Shown: positions 9,354 to 18,369, counted from the first letter of the stretch. The stretch: DNA of 59,996 nucleotides from Gemmatimonadota bacterium (GCA_030827315.1 JAURER010000018.1:1-59996); one strand, 5' to 3'. The notes: generated from the letters alone by a model not told the origin. Program-made: numbers and translations.

Positions 9354-10766
9354 TCATCGGGTCACGGCGTCGAGGAGGCCGTCCCAGATCCAGGCCCGGA
9401 CGTTTTCGGGCGTCCTGGCTCCCGCGCCGCCACCGTCCAGGGCCTCGCCGAGCAACGCGGCCACGTCCTCGAGGAGGAACTGGGAATCCGCGTCCCGTCC
9501 GGCAACCCCGGCCCCGATGGCGGAGGGGTTCGCCGCGTCGGTAGGCGCGCCCGGAACGAGCAGTCCTTCCACGTCCAGAAGCGCCTGGTGGCTCCCGATC
9601 GCCGCGGAAGCGAGCCTCTCCACCCGCCCGTAATGAGCGGAACGCTCCTCCGCCGTCCCGGCGAAGTCGAGCATGGCGAATTCGAGCCGCGCGACCGCAT
9701 CGTCGCCGCCCATACCCGCGTCTTCGAGGGCCGCCTCGTACGCGGCACGGTACCGGCCCTCGTCCTCGGCGCGCAACGCCCGAACGACGTCCAGATACGC
9801 CTGGAAGACGCCCGCCACCTCCGGATGCGCCGACGGGAGCGTGAGGTAGTCGGCCCGGGGCCACGCGTCCGGGATGGGCGGAAGATCGCGCAGCTCGGCC
9901 CGTGTGGCGCTGAGGAACCGCTCCTGTGCGCGCTCCCGCACGGCCGCCTCGGTGCTCGGTATGGCCGGCTCGCGCGCTGCAGGTGGTGCGCCTGGCCGGG
10001 GCTCCACGGGAATCGCCTCGCGGGACGCATCCGAGGGCGGCGCAGCCGGCCCTTCGTCCACCGCACGTCCAGCGAGTGCCACGCCGCCCGCGACGCCGCC
10101 CGCGACGCCGGCGACGACCACGACGATGCCGGCCATCTTCCGTGCGCCCCGACGCCCCGCCCGCACCGGGGGCTGCGACATGGGAAACCGCTCGAACGGC
10201 ATGTCTCGAACTGCGGAGGCGCGCACGGCCGGTTCGGCAACCAGGTCCGCCCGCGCCCCCGGCATCTCCATGCGAACGCCCCCGAAGCTTTCGGCCCGCC
10301 CGAACTCCCGTTCCGTTTCACGTTCGGCGGTCAGCTTCTCGACGAAGGCGCGCGTTGCCTCTTCCGGAGAAAGCTGTTGCTGCGGCACGAGCGCGAGTCC
10401 AAAAGTGTCTGCCGGCAGCCCGCCCGTCGCGTCGCCGGATTCGCTGACTGCATCCGTGCCCGCGGGCGACTTCGCCCCCGAGGGTTTCGACGGCGGGGCC
10501 AGACTCAGACCGAAGGCATCGTCGGCCGAGGGCTCCGGCGATGGGGCTGGCGGGGTGTCTGCGCCGGTCCGGGCGTGCTCGTTCGCGTACTCGATCTCGA
10601 GCACGATCGGGTGCGTCCGCGCGGGCGACCACGACGCGGTCTCGCCGTCATAGACGAGGTCGTCGGGCGACAGATCACCGGCGCGCACGAAGTCCTCGAA
10701 CATCTCGCGCGACCCGAACGAGAGCTCCTGGCCTCCCTGCGTACGAATTCGGAAGCGCATCTTCAT
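9354..10766 (-). CDS. Single-pass membrane protein with GYF_2-like N-terminal domain
   Basis: About 470 aa. The first 60 residues (RIRTQGGQELSFGSREMF then DLVYDGETASWSPA) resemble the short GYF_2/DUF4339 modules that precede membrane segments in many bacteria. A low-complexity Pro/Ala/Ser linker follows, then one hydrophobic helix near residues 190-210 (MAGIVVVVAGVAGGVAGG) and a helical C-terminal domain with no motif I recognise. The ATG at 10766 has GGGAGGGAG upstream. Topology suggests a cytoplasmic N-terminus and an exported C-terminus. Function unknown. Confidence 0.65.
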   Translation of the reverse strand: MKMRFRIRTQGGQELSFGSREMFEDFVRAGDLSPDDLVYDGETASWSPARTHPIVLEIEYANEHARTGADTPPAPSPEPSADDAFGLSLAPPSKPSGAKSPAGTDAVSESGDATGGLPADTFGLALVPQQQLSPEEATRAFVEKLTAERETEREFGRAESFGGVRMEMPGARADLVAEPAVRASAVRDMPFERFPMSQPPVRAGRRGARKMAGIVVVVAGVAGGVAGGVALAGRAVDEGPAAPPSDASREAIPVEPRPGAPPAAREPAIPSTEAAVRERAQERFLSATRAELRDLPPIPDAWPRADYLTLPSAHPEVAGVFQAYLDVVRALRAEDEGRYRAAYEAALEDAGMGGDDAVARLEFAMLDFAGTAEERSAHYGRVERLASAAIGSHQALLDVEGLLVPGAPTDAANPSAIGAGVAGRDADSQFLLEDVAALLGEALDGGGAGARTPENVRAWIWDGLLDAVTR

Positions 10767-10859
10767 CCGACGCTCCCTCCCCCCTTCGAGCGGTTGCCGG
10801 GGGACGAAACGGATGTTTCCCCCAGGCGCGCACAACCTAGATGTGCGCTCCCTTCAGGA

Positions 10860-11399
10860 TCAAGGGGAAATGCGCTCCGAGGCCTCTCTCTCGAGCTCGG
10901 CGATTACCTCGTCGACCTGCTTTCCCAGAGCGGCGCTGAAGAGGTGACGGTGCTCCTGGAACCACTTCGCCCACGACGGCGTCCGGAGATGGTCCTTGAG
11001 TGTCGACTGGTAGGCCGTCCACATCTGGGAGTCCAGCGTGCCGACCCGGTGCGAGTACTGCAGGTTGCCGAAGTGCCGGTAGACAGCCGTCATGTAGGAA
11101 TCCCAGCGGATCCTTTCCCCCGTGTCGAGCGTCTCGGGGTGCGCCTGCGCGCGGGCGAGGAACTCCGCGAACTCGCTGTCGCGAAACGCGTGCTCCGAAA
11201 GCCTGATGCTGTTCTGCACCATCGAATTGAAGGACGCCGCGCGAACGGACTGCGTGTTCTGCACCAGCTGTCTTCCCAGATAGACGAGCGAGACGACGAC
11301 GCCGATGGCGCCGATGAACTCGCCGAGATTCCCCAATGCTTCGAGCACGCTCCGTTCCACTTCAACGGGTTTCGTCAGACGCTGAAATATAGCGGACAT
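10860..11399 (-). CDS. Hypothetical protein with one N-terminal membrane helix
   Basis: A 179-aa protein with a hydrophobic helix near residues 22-42 (NLGEFIGAIGVVVSLVYLG) followed by a charged, Trp- and Tyr-containing helical domain. This architecture is common in marine and soil bacteria, where such proteins are annotated only as hypothetical. The ATG start overlaps the end of the next upstream gene by 38 bases and has no clear Shine-Dalgarno; a GTG at 11360 is an alternative start that would remove the overlap. Function unknown. Confidence 0.6.
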   Translation of the reverse strand: MSAIFQRLTKPVEVERSVLEALGNLGEFIGAIGVVVSLVYLGRQLVQNTQSVRAASFNSMVQNSIRLSEHAFRDSEFAEFLARAQAHPETLDTGERIRWDSYMTAVYRHFGNLQYSHRVGTLDSQMWTAYQSTLKDHLRTPSWAKWFQEHRHLFSAALGKQVDEVIAELEREASERISP

Positions 11400-11682
11400 A
11401 GGCGGCGAGTCTGCCCCCCTCGTTCTCCTTCCGGCGGCGCCGGATCACGCGCACCTGGCTCACGTGGTGCGCGGACGACACGAGAAAGAGCACGAGCGCC
11501 CCCGCGACCGTCCAACCGGGGAGAGGCTCCGCGGAGGCGGCCATCGCCGCGAGGGCGAGCGCCCCCACGAGCTCGAGAACCGTGCCGGGCAGAATCCCCA
11601 GGCCGACCCGATGACCGGAGCGCACCTTCACCACGCCCGAGGTCGCGAGCAGCGAAGCGAGCAGGAACGCGAGAAACGTCAC
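11362..11682 (-). CDS. Small membrane protein, DoxX/MauE-like
   Basis: A 106-aa protein with three or four hydrophobic helices and a basic C-terminus (VIRRRRKENEGG). The first helices (TFLAFLLASLLATSGVVKV, then LGILPGTVLELVGALALAAM) have the spacing of small DoxX or MauE-type membrane proteins, but the match is too loose to be firm. Its 3' end overlaps the following gene, so the two are probably co-transcribed. Confidence 0.55.
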   Translation of the reverse strand: MTFLAFLLASLLATSGVVKVRSGHRVGLGILPGTVLELVGALALAAMAASAEPLPGWTVAGALVLFLVSSAHHVSQVRVIRRRRKENEGGRLAAYVRYISASDETR

Positions 11683-11703
11683 CGTGGATCTGCGGGAGAG
11701 AGC

Positions 11704-12096
11704 TCAGCGCCCGAGCAGGTCGTCCACGAGGAAGAGATCCGTGAGCAGCGCGCGCACATGGACGCTCGCGTTCAGGTTGTCCACAAGCTGCGAGCTCACG
11801 CCCTGGCGCGCCGCGACCAGACGTACCGCCGCGAGCGCCGCCCGCGCGTCGCCGCGAACGACCCCTACCAGATCCGCCCACGCGGCAGCCGGATCACGCC
11901 CCGCGACGGCAGACTCGATCGCGTCGGCCAGACCGTCGAGCGCGTGCTCCGTCTTCACCAGGAAGTCCCGCAGCTGACCACCGCTCTTGGCCCCCTGGTC
12001 GGTCGTCAGGCCCTGGGCCGCGTACGCCAGGAAGAACTCGTAGCTCTCTTCGATCGCGTCAATGCGCGCCTTCACGTCGTCGACTGGCGTGGACAC
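11704..12096 (-). CDS. Small helical protein of unknown function
   Basis: A 130-aa soluble, Ala/Leu-rich protein predicted to be a helical bundle. The GTG start at 12096 has GGAG about 8 bases upstream. It begins just beyond the strong terminator that ends the aldehyde oxidoreductase operon, so it is likely a separate unit read together with the two genes that follow it leftward. It contains YEFFLAYAAQGL and LVDNLNASVHVRALLTDLFL; no family recognised. Confidence 0.55.
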   Translation of the reverse strand: MSTPVDDVKARIDAIEESYEFFLAYAAQGLTTDQGAKSGGQLRDFLVKTEHALDGLADAIESAVAGRDPAAAWADLVGVVRGDARAALAAVRLVAARQGVSSQLVDNLNASVHVRALLTDLFLVDDLLGR

Positions 12097-12146
12097 GGTT
12101 GCTCCGTCGGATGGGTTCAGGTTGTCGGCGCGGGCCTGCGCGGCCC

Positions 12147-12187
12147 TAAAAAGGCGGGGAGGCCGGGCGCGAAGCGCCCGGCCTCCC
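12147..12187 (-). terminator. Rho-independent terminator of the aldehyde oxidoreductase operon
   Basis: A perfect 14-bp stem (12157-12170 paired with 12174-12187) closes a 3-nt loop. Read on the minus strand, the stem is followed a few bases later by a TTTTT run at 12148-12152. It lies 20-60 bases beyond the stop of the cytochrome b gene. Confidence 0.85.
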
Positions 12188-12206
12188 GTCGTGCTCCAGC
12201 GGACCG

Positions 12207-13082
12207 TCAGTCGTCGCGGCGCGCGCTCGGCGAGGCATCGGCCAGGGCACCGGCACCGCCCGCGCCCGACACGCCTCCGCCCGCCTCGGTGACGTCCCAC
12301 TTGGCCGGATCGAAGTGCTCGAGATAATGCTCGCGATCGATCCAGCCGCGGATCATCGACCACGTCATCCAGTGCTTTTCCGGACGGAGCGCGAAGTAGA
12401 TGTGCGCGGCTACCAGCAGAATCAGCGACACGCCGGCGAGGCCGTGCACCACGTACATCGCGCCCCACACGGAGTCGCTGAACAGGTAGGGATTGCGCGT
12501 CCAGAAGGGCGTGTCGATCCGCACCATCATAAGGGCACCCGTCACGATCGCGGCCAGGGAGACCACCACGATAACGTGATGGTACATGCGGTGATCGAAC
12601 GGGTACTTGCCCGCCTTCGGAGGGGCGGGCGCCTTCGGCGAAAGGACGTGCCGGAGGGTCGCGATCCCCTCCCCCACGCCGAGCTGGAACATCGACCAGA
12701 AGTCCTGCCACCCGATCGCGTGGATCACGTGGTAGACGACCGTGGCGATGAGCACGACGCCCGCGATCCAGTGGATGGTGACCCACGGGAACTGCCACCC
12801 CATGACCGGAGCGAAGGCGGTGACGAGCAGGACCAGCATCGAGGCCGACATGGTCCAGTGAAAGATGCGCGCCGCCAGGGAATGGCGTTCGATCCGCTCC
12901 GGAATCCCGGGCGGTGCGGCGGCCGGTGTCCCGTGGCTCTCCGCCGGCCTCGTCCGCAGCCAGATGGCGTGCCCCGCAAGAAAGATGACGGCACCGACCA
13001 CGGCCGCCCACATGAGATCCCAGGAGACCCCGATCAGGACGTCCTGTCCCCACGGATTCGCTGCCCTGCGCCAGAATTCCAT
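12207..13082 (-). CDS. Cytochrome b561-type membrane subunit
   Basis: About 291 aa, with four or five membrane helices of the di-haem cytochrome b / formate dehydrogenase gamma family. Candidate haem ligands are the His residues in ERHSLAARIFHW, VTIHWIAG, VVYHVIHAIG and VVHGLAGVSLILLVAAHIYF. The start codon overlaps the stop of the FAD subunit gene by one base (TGATG). It probably passes electrons from the periplasmic aldehyde oxidoreductase into the quinone pool. Such a dedicated cytochrome b is not part of the classical E. coli PaoABC complex. A strong terminator follows directly. Confidence 0.85.
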   Translation of the reverse strand: MEFWRRAANPWGQDVLIGVSWDLMWAAVVGAVIFLAGHAIWLRTRPAESHGTPAAAPPGIPERIERHSLAARIFHWTMSASMLVLLVTAFAPVMGWQFPWVTIHWIAGVVLIATVVYHVIHAIGWQDFWSMFQLGVGEGIATLRHVLSPKAPAPPKAGKYPFDHRMYHHVIVVVSLAAIVTGALMMVRIDTPFWTRNPYLFSDSVWGAMYVVHGLAGVSLILLVAAHIYFALRPEKHWMTWSMIRGWIDREHYLEHFDPAKWDVTEAGGGVSGAGGAGALADASPSARRDD

Positions 13083-14080
13083 CAGGCGACGCTCCTTACG
13101 GCCCGACGGACCAGGTTGCGCATCATCGCGATCTTGTAGTCGTTGTGGCGGAGCGCGCGGGCGCCCTCGATGGCCGCTTCGCCTGCCGCGGCCGCCGTCG
13201 CTTCGTCACCCGTCGTCCCCACCACGATCCGCTCGGCGGCCTCCACGCGCACGGGGTACGGGGCGACGCCGTTGACCGCGATCCGCGCCGCGGTGATACG
13301 GTCGCCCTCCTTCTGGAACGCCGCCGCGACGCTCACCAGCTGGAAGTCCCAGGCGCCCCGGTCCCGCACCTTCTCGTAGTAGAATTCGGCGTTCGCCCAC
13401 GTCGACGGAATGTGGATGCGCGTGAGAAGGTCACGCTCCTTCATGACCGTCATGCGGGTGATGTCGATGGCGGGTCCGATGAAGAAATCCTCCGCATCGT
13501 AGACCTTCGGACCCTTCGAGCTCTCCACGATCATCTTGGCGTCCACCGCGATCAGCGCGGGCGCGGTGTCGGACGGGTTCACCGCGACGCACCGGCTGCG
13601 GCCCATGATGCAGTGCTCGCGGTTCATGGCCTGCGGCGCCGCCGCGTAGCAGGTATTGCCTCCCGCCCGATAGCACGGCCAGCCACTCCGGTAGTACCAG
13701 CAGCGCGTGTCCTGCGACACATTGCCGCCGAGCGTCCCCTGGTTCCGGATCTGGGGCGTGGCCACATGTTCGGCCGCGTCGGCCACGACGGACCACTCGG
13801 ACCGGATGCGCGCGTGTCGCACCACCTCCGTGAGCGTCGTCATGGCGCCGATCTCGAGTCCGTTGGTCACCTCGCGGATGCCGTGCATTTCCGCGATGCC
13901 ACCGAGATCGACCACCACCGACGGTCGCTTCACCCGGTCCTTGAACCAGTCGAACGAGTCGAGTCCCCCGGCGAGGACCCACGCCTCCCCACGGTGCTCG
14001 TCCAGCAGATTCAGCGCGGCTTCGACGCTCGTCGGCTGGAGGAGCTCGAACGCCGGAATCATGTCCCTGATCTTCGCCAT
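13082..14080 (-). CDS. FAD-binding medium subunit of a xanthine-oxidase-family enzyme, with extra FeS motif
   Basis: A 332-aa flavin subunit (CoxM/CutM family) with the FAD-binding segments VLAGGLDSF and IRNQGTLGGNVSQ. Between residues about 120 and 160 it carries an inserted Cys-rich region (CWYYRSGWPCYRAGGNTCY, later EHCIMGRSRC) like the [4Fe-4S]-binding insertion of PaoB (YagS) and of 4-hydroxybenzoyl-CoA reductase. That insertion, with the Tat signal on the small subunit, points to a PaoABC-type periplasmic aldehyde oxidoreductase. It lies 12 bases after the large subunit and overlaps the cytochrome b start. Confidence 0.88.
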   Translation of the reverse strand: MAKIRDMIPAFELLQPTSVEAALNLLDEHRGEAWVLAGGLDSFDWFKDRVKRPSVVVDLGGIAEMHGIREVTNGLEIGAMTTLTEVVRHARIRSEWSVVADAAEHVATPQIRNQGTLGGNVSQDTRCWYYRSGWPCYRAGGNTCYAAAPQAMNREHCIMGRSRCVAVNPSDTAPALIAVDAKMIVESSKGPKVYDAEDFFIGPAIDITRMTVMKERDLLTRIHIPSTWANAEFYYEKVRDRGAWDFQLVSVAAAFQKEGDRITAARIAVNGVAPYPVRVEAAERIVVGTTGDEATAAAAGEAAIEGARALRHNDYKIAMMRNLVRRAVRSVA

Positions 14081-14092
14081 TCTCGGTTCTCC

Positions 14093-16480
14093 CTAGCCCA
14101 CGTGCTGCTCGAGGCGTCCGACTCCGGTCCGCCCTTCGAGCTCCGCGAGGATGATGTCCGGCGTCAGAGGGGTACGGCACAGGCACCGCCCGCCCATCGC
14201 GTCCGCGACGGCGCAGGTGAGCGCCGCAGCGCCGGCGCCGACCGGCGGCTCGCCGATCCCCTTGGCTCCGACCGGCGTGGTCGGATCGGCGATTCCCACG
14301 GCGTCCCACTTCAGGTCCGGGGGCACGTCGAGCATGCCCGGCGGGCGCGCCGTATAGAGCCGGTTCGCGAACGGCACACCCCACTTCGGGTCGAAGACCC
14401 AGCGCTGCGTCATCGCCATCCCCATCCCCTGGATGCTGCCGCCCAGGACCTGGGCCCCGAGGCTGCGCGGATGGATGACCGTGCCGCAGTCGGTGATTCC
14501 GACGTATTCCTTGAGCGCGACGACGCCGGTCTCCTCGTCCAGCTCGACGAGCGCGAAGCCCGCGACCCAGGAGTAGACGTTGCCCTCGCCTCCGTAGTTG
14601 TCCCGGGCGACGCCCATGAGCCCCTGGCCCGCGAGCATCTGCGCCGCGGGGATCGTCTGCTCGTGGATGTCCTCCGGCAGGACGTGCCCGTCATAGCGGC
14701 CGCCCATCTGGATGGCGCGCTCCGCGACACGCCCGAGCGTCATGGTACCACCCGGCCCCGAAACCCGGCCGCCGTCGACGCGGTACGCCGACGGCGCACC
14801 GCCCATCGTGGCCGCCGCGACCTCGCGAACCTTTTGGAGCGCGTCCATGCCGGCCGCGTGGTTGGCGCGGGTGTGGGCGTGCGTGGTCTGGCTTCCGGCC
14901 TGGACCGTCGAGCGGGGCATCCCCTTGCTCGAGTCGCCCCACACGATCACCACATCGTCCCACGACAGCCCCAGCAGCTCCGCCGCGGGACGGGCGGTGT
15001 CGGCAATGGAGTGCGTGCCGAGATTCCCGATTCCCTGGTGGACGTAGAGCTTGCCGTCCGGCCGGATGATCATCAGCCCGTCCCGGTCACGCGATCCCGC
15101 GGTGTACGGGGACAGTCCGATGCCGACGCCGGTCACCCTGGACCCGTCGCGTCGACCCGAGAGGGCGACCTTCGCCGGCCAGTCGAACATCTCGGCGCCC
15201 CGCTCGAGCGCTTCGATCGCGTGCACGCTGGTCAGCGTCGAATCGCGCGGACCGAACTTCACGTCGCCGCGCGGGGCATTGAGCCGGTGCATCTCGAGTC
15301 GGTCGACGCCGAGCTCGCGGGCGGCCTTCTCGAGGATGGGCTCCATCATCGAGATGATCTGCGCACCGCCCGGACCGCGCTGCGCGGCCTTGGGCGGCGT
15401 GTTCGTGAACATGTCCACGGCCCGGAAGCGCATGTTCTGCGGCGTGTACGTCAGGTCCGCGATCATGCCGGCGGTGGCGTAGTCGCTCGCGCCGTACGGC
15501 CCACTCTCCTGGACGATGATCAGGTCGATCGCGTTGCACTTCCCGTTCGGGAGGAAGCCCATCTTCAGCCACGACTGGAACCCCGGCCGGGCTCGGCCGA
15601 TGTAGTTCTCCTCGTAGCGCGTGACGCGGAGCATGACCGGGCGGCCGATCTTCTTAGAGAAGATCGCCGGAACCTGCATGACCGTCGTGCCCGAGATCTT
15701 CGATCCGAATCCGCCGCCGCAGAACTCGGCGACGAAGGTGATATTCTCGGGATCCATGTCGAGCGCCGACGCGAGCGCGAACTTGGTCTGCTGCGTGCTC
15801 TGCGTGGACACGAACGCGAAGAGCCGGTCACCCTCCCAGTACGCCATGTTGGAGCGCGGCTCCATGGGATGGTGGGTGAGCGACTGGTGGACGATCGTCT
15901 CCTCGAGAACGAGGGCCGACTCGGCGAACGCCGCGTCGGGGTCGCCCTTGGTCCACTCGACCGGACAGCTCGGGTCGGGCATGCCGCCCGCGTCGATGAC
16001 CGCGAAATCCTCGGCTGTCCAGCGAAACTCGCTCCAGCCGTCCTGCCCGGAGAACTGATTGCCCTCCACGTAGGCGTTCGGCCCACCCGGACGGAGGCTG
16101 TCGAGCGGATCGATCACGAAGGGGAGCGGCTCGAAGTCGATCTCGATCGCCTCGATGGCGGCGGCGGCGGTCTCCTCGTCGACCGCGGCCACGGCGAGGA
16201 TCGGCTCTCCCTCGTAGCGCGGGTAGTCCGTGAGGCACGCCTCGCGAGGGCCGTCCCGCGACGGCACCTCGTCGGCACGCAGGATGTCGATGACCCCGGG
16301 CATGGCCAGCGCGCGTCTGGCGTCGACCCGACGCACGCGGGCGTGCGGCATGGGGCTCAGGAGGAGCTTCGCGAACACCATGCCCGGCGCGCGGAAGTCC
16401 TCGGCGTACCTCGCGCGGCCCGTGATCTTCGCGTGGAGATCCGGGGGCGCGATATCGGTTCCAACCAGCTTCTCGGCCAT
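14093..16480 (-). CDS. Molybdenum-binding large subunit of an aldehyde oxidoreductase (PaoC-like)
   Basis: About 795 aa, xanthine oxidase family. The N-terminal a/b-hammerhead (KITGRARYAEDF) is followed by the Mo-cofactor domain with GGGFGSK and AQRGPGGAQ. The catalytic base is the Glu of GAKGIGEPP near residue 745. It oxidises aldehydes or N-heterocycles with water as oxygen source; the substrate cannot be read from sequence. It has no signal of its own, so export would have to be by hitch-hiking with the Tat-bearing small subunit. It sits 12 bases downstream of that subunit. Confidence 0.9.
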   Translation of the reverse strand: MAEKLVGTDIAPPDLHAKITGRARYAEDFRAPGMVFAKLLLSPMPHARVRRVDARRALAMPGVIDILRADEVPSRDGPREACLTDYPRYEGEPILAVAAVDEETAAAAIEAIEIDFEPLPFVIDPLDSLRPGGPNAYVEGNQFSGQDGWSEFRWTAEDFAVIDAGGMPDPSCPVEWTKGDPDAAFAESALVLEETIVHQSLTHHPMEPRSNMAYWEGDRLFAFVSTQSTQQTKFALASALDMDPENITFVAEFCGGGFGSKISGTTVMQVPAIFSKKIGRPVMLRVTRYEENYIGRARPGFQSWLKMGFLPNGKCNAIDLIIVQESGPYGASDYATAGMIADLTYTPQNMRFRAVDMFTNTPPKAAQRGPGGAQIISMMEPILEKAARELGVDRLEMHRLNAPRGDVKFGPRDSTLTSVHAIEALERGAEMFDWPAKVALSGRRDGSRVTGVGIGLSPYTAGSRDRDGLMIIRPDGKLYVHQGIGNLGTHSIADTARPAAELLGLSWDDVVIVWGDSSKGMPRSTVQAGSQTTHAHTRANHAAGMDALQKVREVAAATMGGAPSAYRVDGGRVSGPGGTMTLGRVAERAIQMGGRYDGHVLPEDIHEQTIPAAQMLAGQGLMGVARDNYGGEGNVYSWVAGFALVELDEETGVVALKEYVGITDCGTVIHPRSLGAQVLGGSIQGMGMAMTQRWVFDPKWGVPFANRLYTARPPGMLDVPPDLKWDAVGIADPTTPVGAKGIGEPPVGAGAAALTCAVADAMGGRCLCRTPLTPDIILAELEGRTGVGRLEQHVG

Positions 16481-16492
16481 GATTCCCTCCCC

Positions 16493-17125
16493 TTACACGC
16501 TGCGTGCGAGCTCGGCCGCCCGCATCGCGCAGTTGAGGATCTTGTCGTAGTCGGCGCACCGGCAGAGGTTGCCCGATAGCGCGTGTGCCGCCTCTTCCCG
16601 GGTCGGATTCGGGTTGTCCTGCAGCATCGCGGTCATGCTCATGATGAAGCCGGGCGCGCAGAATGCGCACTGGAACCCGCCCTCGTCCATGACCGCCTTC
16701 TGCACGGTGCTCAGCTCACCGGTGTCCGGATCCTCGAGCCCCTCGATGGTGGTCACTGCCCGGCCCCGTACCTGGTGGGTCAGCATCGAACAGCCGTACT
16801 GAGCGACCCCGTCGACGAGAACCGTGCAGGCGCCGCACTCCGCTCGGTCGCAGCCGAGCTTGGTGCCCGTGAGCCCGAGCTTGTAGCGCAGCGTCATCGC
16901 GAGCGTCTCGTGCGGCAGCACGTCGACTCGACGCACCTGCCCGTTGACGTTCAGCGAGAGCAGACGCTCCGTCGCCGTCTGGAACGCGGCGGCGCCCAGG
17001 AGCGGCGTTCCCCGGAAGAGATAACCGGTCGACGAGACGGTCGCGCCGGTCGCGATCACGCCCTTGATGAAGGTTCGCCTCGAGTATTTCTGCTCCAGCA
17101 CACCGAGGGCTTCGGACTGGTCCAT
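16493..17125 (-). CDS. Tat-exported [2Fe-2S] small subunit of the aldehyde oxidoreductase (PaoA-like)
   Basis: A 210-aa protein with a textbook twin-arginine motif (SRRTFIK, residues 15-21) and a hydrophobic h-region. Two [2Fe-2S] centres follow: a plant-ferredoxin-type cluster in CDRAECGACT...C and the family-specific helical cluster in CAFCAPGF...CRCADYDK. The ATG at 17125 has GGAGT seven bases upstream. It is the first gene of a four-gene operon (small, large, FAD, cytochrome b). The promoter must lie in the roughly 100 bases upstream, which I could not resolve. Confidence 0.92.
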   Translation of the reverse strand: MDQSEALGVLEQKYSRRTFIKGVIATGATVSSTGYLFRGTPLLGAAAFQTATERLLSLNVNGQVRRVDVLPHETLAMTLRYKLGLTGTKLGCDRAECGACTVLVDGVAQYGCSMLTHQVRGRAVTTIEGLEDPDTGELSTVQKAVMDEGGFQCAFCAPGFIMSMTAMLQDNPNPTREEAAHALSGNLCRCADYDKILNCAMRAAELARSV

Positions 17126-17229
17126 CGATCACTCCTGCGCGTGTGGCCCCTGCGATCGCGGCAAGATAGGGACCGGGCCGAAAACGCGCGAGGAGCTTCG
17201 CACCCGAAACGGGGCGTCTCGACGAGGGC

Positions 17230-18369
17230 TCACCCCATCCGGCCGAAAAGGTCGATGTGCGCCTCCACGATTCTCCGCCGCGCCTCTTCGTCCGGCTCGA
17301 GCGACCAGTCCCCCGCGACGCTCGTGCCACCCAGCGCGATTCCGTCGGCGCGGGGAGACATGTGAACGAAGCCGCCGGCGGTCGGCGAGGCCGCGCCGAA
17401 GGTCGAGTAGTCCACCTCCGGCTGAGGCATGAGCAGCGTCAGCTGCCCCTTCAGCGGGATGAGCTCCGGGTCGTCCACGAGGTCACGCGCGCCGAGCCCC
17501 GTGCAGTTGACTACGACCGGCTGGTCGAGCGCGGCGAGCTCGGCCTTCGACCCGAACCTGCGGATGACGATGGAGCCGCCGGCGTCCCGAACGTCGGCAA
17601 CGAGCCGGTCGAGGTAGATCGACGGTTCGATGCGAAGGGAGGGACGCAGCACGGCCCACGGCGTGGGGAACGGATGCTCCCCGGGCCCCAGGATCGTGGC
17701 GCCGGCCTGCAGATCGTCGGGCAGCAGCGACGCACCCTCACCCTCCGCGTCGTCGGGACGCGTGCCCCGGAGTGCGTAGCCGTCCAGCCAGGACACGCCG
17801 TACCCACGCCCGACGAGGAGCTGGAGTTCCGTGTACGCGATGCGCGCGGCCCGGCGAAAGTCGGCGTCCCAGGCGGGCGTGCGCCGGTCGTCCTCGACGA
17901 GCCCCGAGGTGGGTGTCCAGCCCGCCAGCGACATGTTCGACGTGGTGTTGGGCGGGACCTCGGCGGCGTAAATGGTCACGTCGAATCCGCGGCGCTGAAG
18001 CTGCCGGGCCGTGGTGAGCCCCGCGACGCCGCACCCGATGACCGCAGCCACCCGCGTTTCACGGGCGAGCGCGAGTTCCGCCGCCATCTGCGCGGTACCC
18101 CAGGACAGCGACATGCCCGAGCCGCCGTGTCCGTAGTTGTGGACGAGCAGCGTGTCGTCGAGGCGCTCGGGGCGGAGAACGAAGCCCGAGGGTCTGTGGG
18201 GCCTGTGCCCCACGGTGGTGCGGATCACGCGGTCCCACGAGGCGAACACGGGTGCGAGATCCCGACGGGGACGCGCGACCCCGATGGCTCCGCCACGCGG
18301 CGCGCAGCCGGCGACGCCGAGCCCCAGCACACCCAGCCCCGCCCTCCTCAGTAGCGTCCGTCTGTCCAT
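17230..18369 (-). CDS. Tat-dependent D-amino-acid-oxidase-like flavoenzyme with permuted domain order
   Basis: A 379-aa FAD oxidoreductase of the DAO family. The N-terminus (DRRTLLRRAGLGVLGLGVAGC) is a Tat signal with a lipobox-like Cys22. The FAD dinucleotide motif GCGVAG lies at residues 112-117 and is followed by a DAAO-like body ending near SPRADGIALGGT and the C-terminus. The block that closes ordinary D-amino-acid oxidases (GHRPHRPSG then HNYGHGGSG) is here at residues 54-85, ahead of the FAD motif. The order therefore looks circularly permuted. The protein is probably periplasmic or membrane-tethered and oxidises amino or imino acids. Start chosen for the Tat signal. Confidence 0.85.
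   Translation of the reverse strand: MDRRTLLRRAGLGVLGLGVAGCAPRGGAIGVARPRRDLAPVFASWDRVIRTTVGHRPHRPSGFVLRPERLDDTLLVHNYGHGGSGMSLSWGTAQMAAELALARETRVAAVIGCGVAGLTTARQLQRRGFDVTIYAAEVPPNTTSNMSLAGWTPTSGLVEDDRRTPAWDADFRRAARIAYTELQLLVGRGYGVSWLDGYALRGTRPDDAEGEGASLLPDDLQAGATILGPGEHPFPTPWAVLRPSLRIEPSIYLDRLVADVRDAGGSIVIRRFGSKAELAALDQPVVVNCTGLGARDLVDDPELIPLKGQLTLLMPQPEVDYSTFGAASPTAGGFVHMSPRADGIALGGTSVAGDWSLEPDEEARRRIVEAHIDLFGRMG

Noticed and set aside
7761-11744. A very long open frame (over 1300 codons) on the plus strand
   Set aside because: It is antisense to several well-supported minus-strand genes; composition is Arg/Pro/Gly-rich shadow coding typical of high-GC DNA.
13145-16579. Another long plus-strand open frame across the aldehyde oxidoreductase genes
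   Set aside because: The minus strand carries intact xanthine-oxidase-family motifs; the plus-strand product has none and is a shadow.
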